Positions 62,557-64,000 of a stretch of 64,000 bases of DNA are shown piece by piece. Positions within the stretch are counted from its first letter, which is position 1. Every line of letters begins with the position of its first letter. Made by a program: the position numbers and the translations under genes. The notes under the pieces were generated by a model. The model saw nothing but the letters and a program-made list of their open reading frames with translations. It did not search any database and was not told where the DNA came from. Source of the stretch: Dokdonella koreensis DS-123 (GTDB taxonomy: Bacteria; Pseudomonadota; Gammaproteobacteria; Xanthomonadales; Rhodanobacteraceae); contig NZ_CP015249.1 of NCBI RefSeq assembly GCF_001632775.1, forward strand, positions 2,398,686 to 2,462,685, written 5' to 3'.

Positions 62557-63159
62557 CTACGGCCCGCCCGCGGCGTGCAGGTAGGCGACGACGCCGTCGA
62601 GGAACATCTGCACCGAGAGCGCCACCAGCAGCATGCCCATCAGCCGCTCCAGCGCCACCAGGACGCTCTTGCCGAGCCAGCGGAACAGGTAGGTGGCCGA
62701 CAGCAGGATCGCGGCGGTGGCCAGCCAGGCGGCGAACAGCGCCAGGCTCCAGTCGGCGGTGCGCCCCGGATTGGAATTGGCCAGCAGCATCACGGCCGCC
62801 ATCGTCGACGGTCCGGCGATGCCGGGGATCGCCATCGGCACGATGAACGGCTCGGCCTGGTCGTCGCCGCCGAACACGCCGCCCTTCGGCGGCGGGAAGA
62901 TCATCCGGATGCCGATCAGGAACAACACGATGCCGCCGGCGATGCCGACCGACTCCTGCTTGAGCTGCAGTGCCTTGAGCAGGTACTGGCCGCCGAACAG
63001 GAACACGAACAGCACCACCAGTGCGATCACCAGCTCGCGTGCCATCACGCGCTGGCGCCGCGCCGGCGCGACGTTCTTCAGCAGGCTCAGGAACAGCGGT
63101 ACGTTGCCGATCGGGTCCATGATCAGGAACAGCAAAATCGCCGCGGATAACGTGCTCAT
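62557..63159 (-). CDS. MarC-family (NAAT/YhgN-like) integral membrane protein
   Basis: The 200-residue protein has six predicted transmembrane helices. Signatures are FLIMDPIGNVPLFLSLL near residue 13, GIVLFLIGIRMIFPP and VPMAIPGIAGPSTMAAVMLL, typical of MarC/YhgN. The family is sometimes called a small neutral amino acid transporter, but its physiological function is unsettled. GGAG six bases before ATG 63159 sets the start. It converges on fimX across 25 bases. Confidence 0.9.
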   Translation of the reverse strand: MSTLSAAILLFLIMDPIGNVPLFLSLLKNVAPARRQRVMARELVIALVVLFVFLFGGQYLLKALQLKQESVGIAGGIVLFLIGIRMIFPPPKGGVFGGDDQAEPFIVPMAIPGIAGPSTMAAVMLLANSNPGRTADWSLALFAAWLATAAILLSATYLFRWLGKSVLVALERLMGMLLVALSVQMFLDGVVAYLHAAGGP

Positions 63160-63183
63160 CGATTGCTCCACGTCGTCGTCCCG

Positions 63184-64000
63184 TTACAGGTGCCCGGCCG
63201 CGGCGGCCGCCAGCGCCCGGCGCAGCGGCCCGATGCGGCCGGCCGCCTCCAGGCCGAGGCCACGCGCCAGCACCAGCGGCATCGCGGTCGACGCGAACAC
63301 CCGCTCGATCGCGTCGAACGTCCAGGCAGCCAGCGCATTCTCGCTGCGCCGCTCGCGCTCGTAGCGGCGCAGCACGTGGGCGGCGCCGATGTCGCTGCCG
63401 CGCGCGCGCGCCTCGGCCAGGACACGGCGCAGGCAGGCAACGTCGCGCAGGCCGAGGTTGACGCCCTGCCCCGCCAGCGGATGCACCACATGGGCGGCGT
63501 CGCCGACCAGCACGCAGCGGCCGGCGACATAGCGGTCGGCCCGGCGCAGGCGCAACGGGAAGGCCGCCCGCGGACCGGCCGCGGTGATCGGACCGAGCCG
63601 GAAATCGAACGCCGCGCCCAGCGCGCAGCAGAACGCCGCGTCGTCCAGCGCCAGCACGCGCGCCGCTTCCGCGTCGGGCAGCGACCAGACGATCGAGCTG
63701 CGGCCGTCGCCGAGCGGCAGGAACGCCAGCGGGCCGCCCGGCAGGAAGCGCTGCCAGGCGGTGTCCTCGTGCGGGCGCTCGGTCGCCACATGGGCGACCA
63801 CCGCGCGCTGGCCGTAGTCGCGCCCGGCGAAACCGATGCCGAGGCGGGCCCGCAGCGGCGACTCGGCGCCTTCGGCGGCCACCAGCACGCGCGCGCGCAA
63901 GCGCGTCCCATCGGCCAGCGTCAGCGCCGCCGTCGCATCGCCGTCGTCGAGGTCGGCCGCCTCGGCCGGACACAGCACCCGCGCCCGGCCGGCCAGGGCG
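63184..64000 (-). CDS. UbiH/UbiF-type FAD-dependent hydroxylase (5' end cut by window edge)
   Basis: These are the C-terminal 272 residues of a ubiquinone-biosynthesis-type aromatic monooxygenase. RVLVAAEGAESPLRARLGI is the internal DG-like segment. GRCVLVGDAAHVVHPLAGQGVNLGLRD is the second FAD motif typical of UbiH, UbiI and UbiF. The reading frame continues past base 64000, so the N-terminal Rossmann FAD motif is outside the window. Which hydroxylation it performs cannot be decided. It ends 24 bases before the MarC gene on the same strand. Confidence 0.9.
   Translation of the reverse strand, partial: ALAGRARVLCPAEAADLDDGDATAALTLADGTRLRARVLVAAEGAESPLRARLGIGFAGRDYGQRAVVAHVATERPHEDTAWQRFLPGGPLAFLPLGDGRSSIVWSLPDAEAARVLALDDAAFCCALGAAFDFRLGPITAAGPRAAFPLRLRRADRYVAGRCVLVGDAAHVVHPLAGQGVNLGLRDVACLRRVLAEARARGSDIGAAHVLRRYERERRSENALAAWTFDAIERVFASTAMPLVLARGLGLEAAGRIGPLRRALAAAAAGHL

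Overview
This 64 kb window is GC-rich, densely packed chromosomal DNA with almost only housekeeping genes. There are no insertion sequences, phage genes, integrases or CRISPR arrays. Gene content and order point to a gammaproteobacterium, most likely order Lysobacterales (Xanthomonadales). Supporting this are pilMNOPQ, a FimX-type c-di-GMP receptor, the mtaD-ubiG-HAD phosphatase run, the tig-clpP-clpX-lon-hupB-ppiD run and the gloB/yafS-type/rnhA/dnaQ/mltD neighbourhood. The assignment is an inference from content, not from a database comparison.

Layout. 0-10 kb: 3' part of surE (cut by the window edge), an Smr-domain gene, an unidentified polytopic membrane protein, then a tightly overlapped MoxR-DUF58-DUF4381-BatA-BatB/TPR-BatD operon on the minus strand. 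10-19 kb: a cyclic-nucleotide-sensor/EAL fusion, then pilMNOPQ, whose last gene is followed closely on the same strand by a large Ig-like lipoprotein and a strong terminator. 19-26 kb: penicillin-binding protein 1A, a conserved unknown, a secreted sugar dehydrogenase with a PKD-like tail and a CNT nucleoside transporter. 26-34 kb: gltBD, then glutathione-dependent formaldehyde detoxification (frmA, gfa). 34-39 kb: a NarL-type response regulator and kinase facing each other, and a TonB-dependent receptor. 39-43 kb: dnaQ-rnhA-methyltransferase divergent from gloB-mltD. 43-53 kb: the proteostasis block ppiD, tRNA-Val, hupB, lon, clpX, clpP, tig and a five-tRNA cluster (Pro, Arg, His, Lys, Leu). 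53-64 kb: an FAD oxidoreductase, a squalene-synthase-like gene, a MupP/Gph-type phosphatase, ubiG, mtaD, efp divergent from epmB, fimX, a MarC-family gene and the 3' part of a UbiH-type hydroxylase.

Shared themes. Type IV pilus machinery (pilMNOPQ) and its probable c-di-GMP receptor FimX occur in the same window, with a separate EAL-domain enzyme next to the pilus operon. Cell-envelope quality control is well represented: Bat/MoxR, PBP1A, MltD, PpiD, and Lon/ClpXP/trigger factor. Most operons are joined by ATGA or GTGA stop-start overlaps, suggesting translational coupling. Clear sigma70-like promoters are visible upstream of pilM, gltB, hupB and the tRNA cluster.

The least explained items are the 760-residue Ig-like lipoprotein tied to the pilus operon, the CRP-sensor/EAL fusion, the membrane protein at 1.2-2.9 kb, the helically phased GC-palindrome repeat upstream of moxR, and the C-terminal IFADGFE-type tail on the secreted dehydrogenase.
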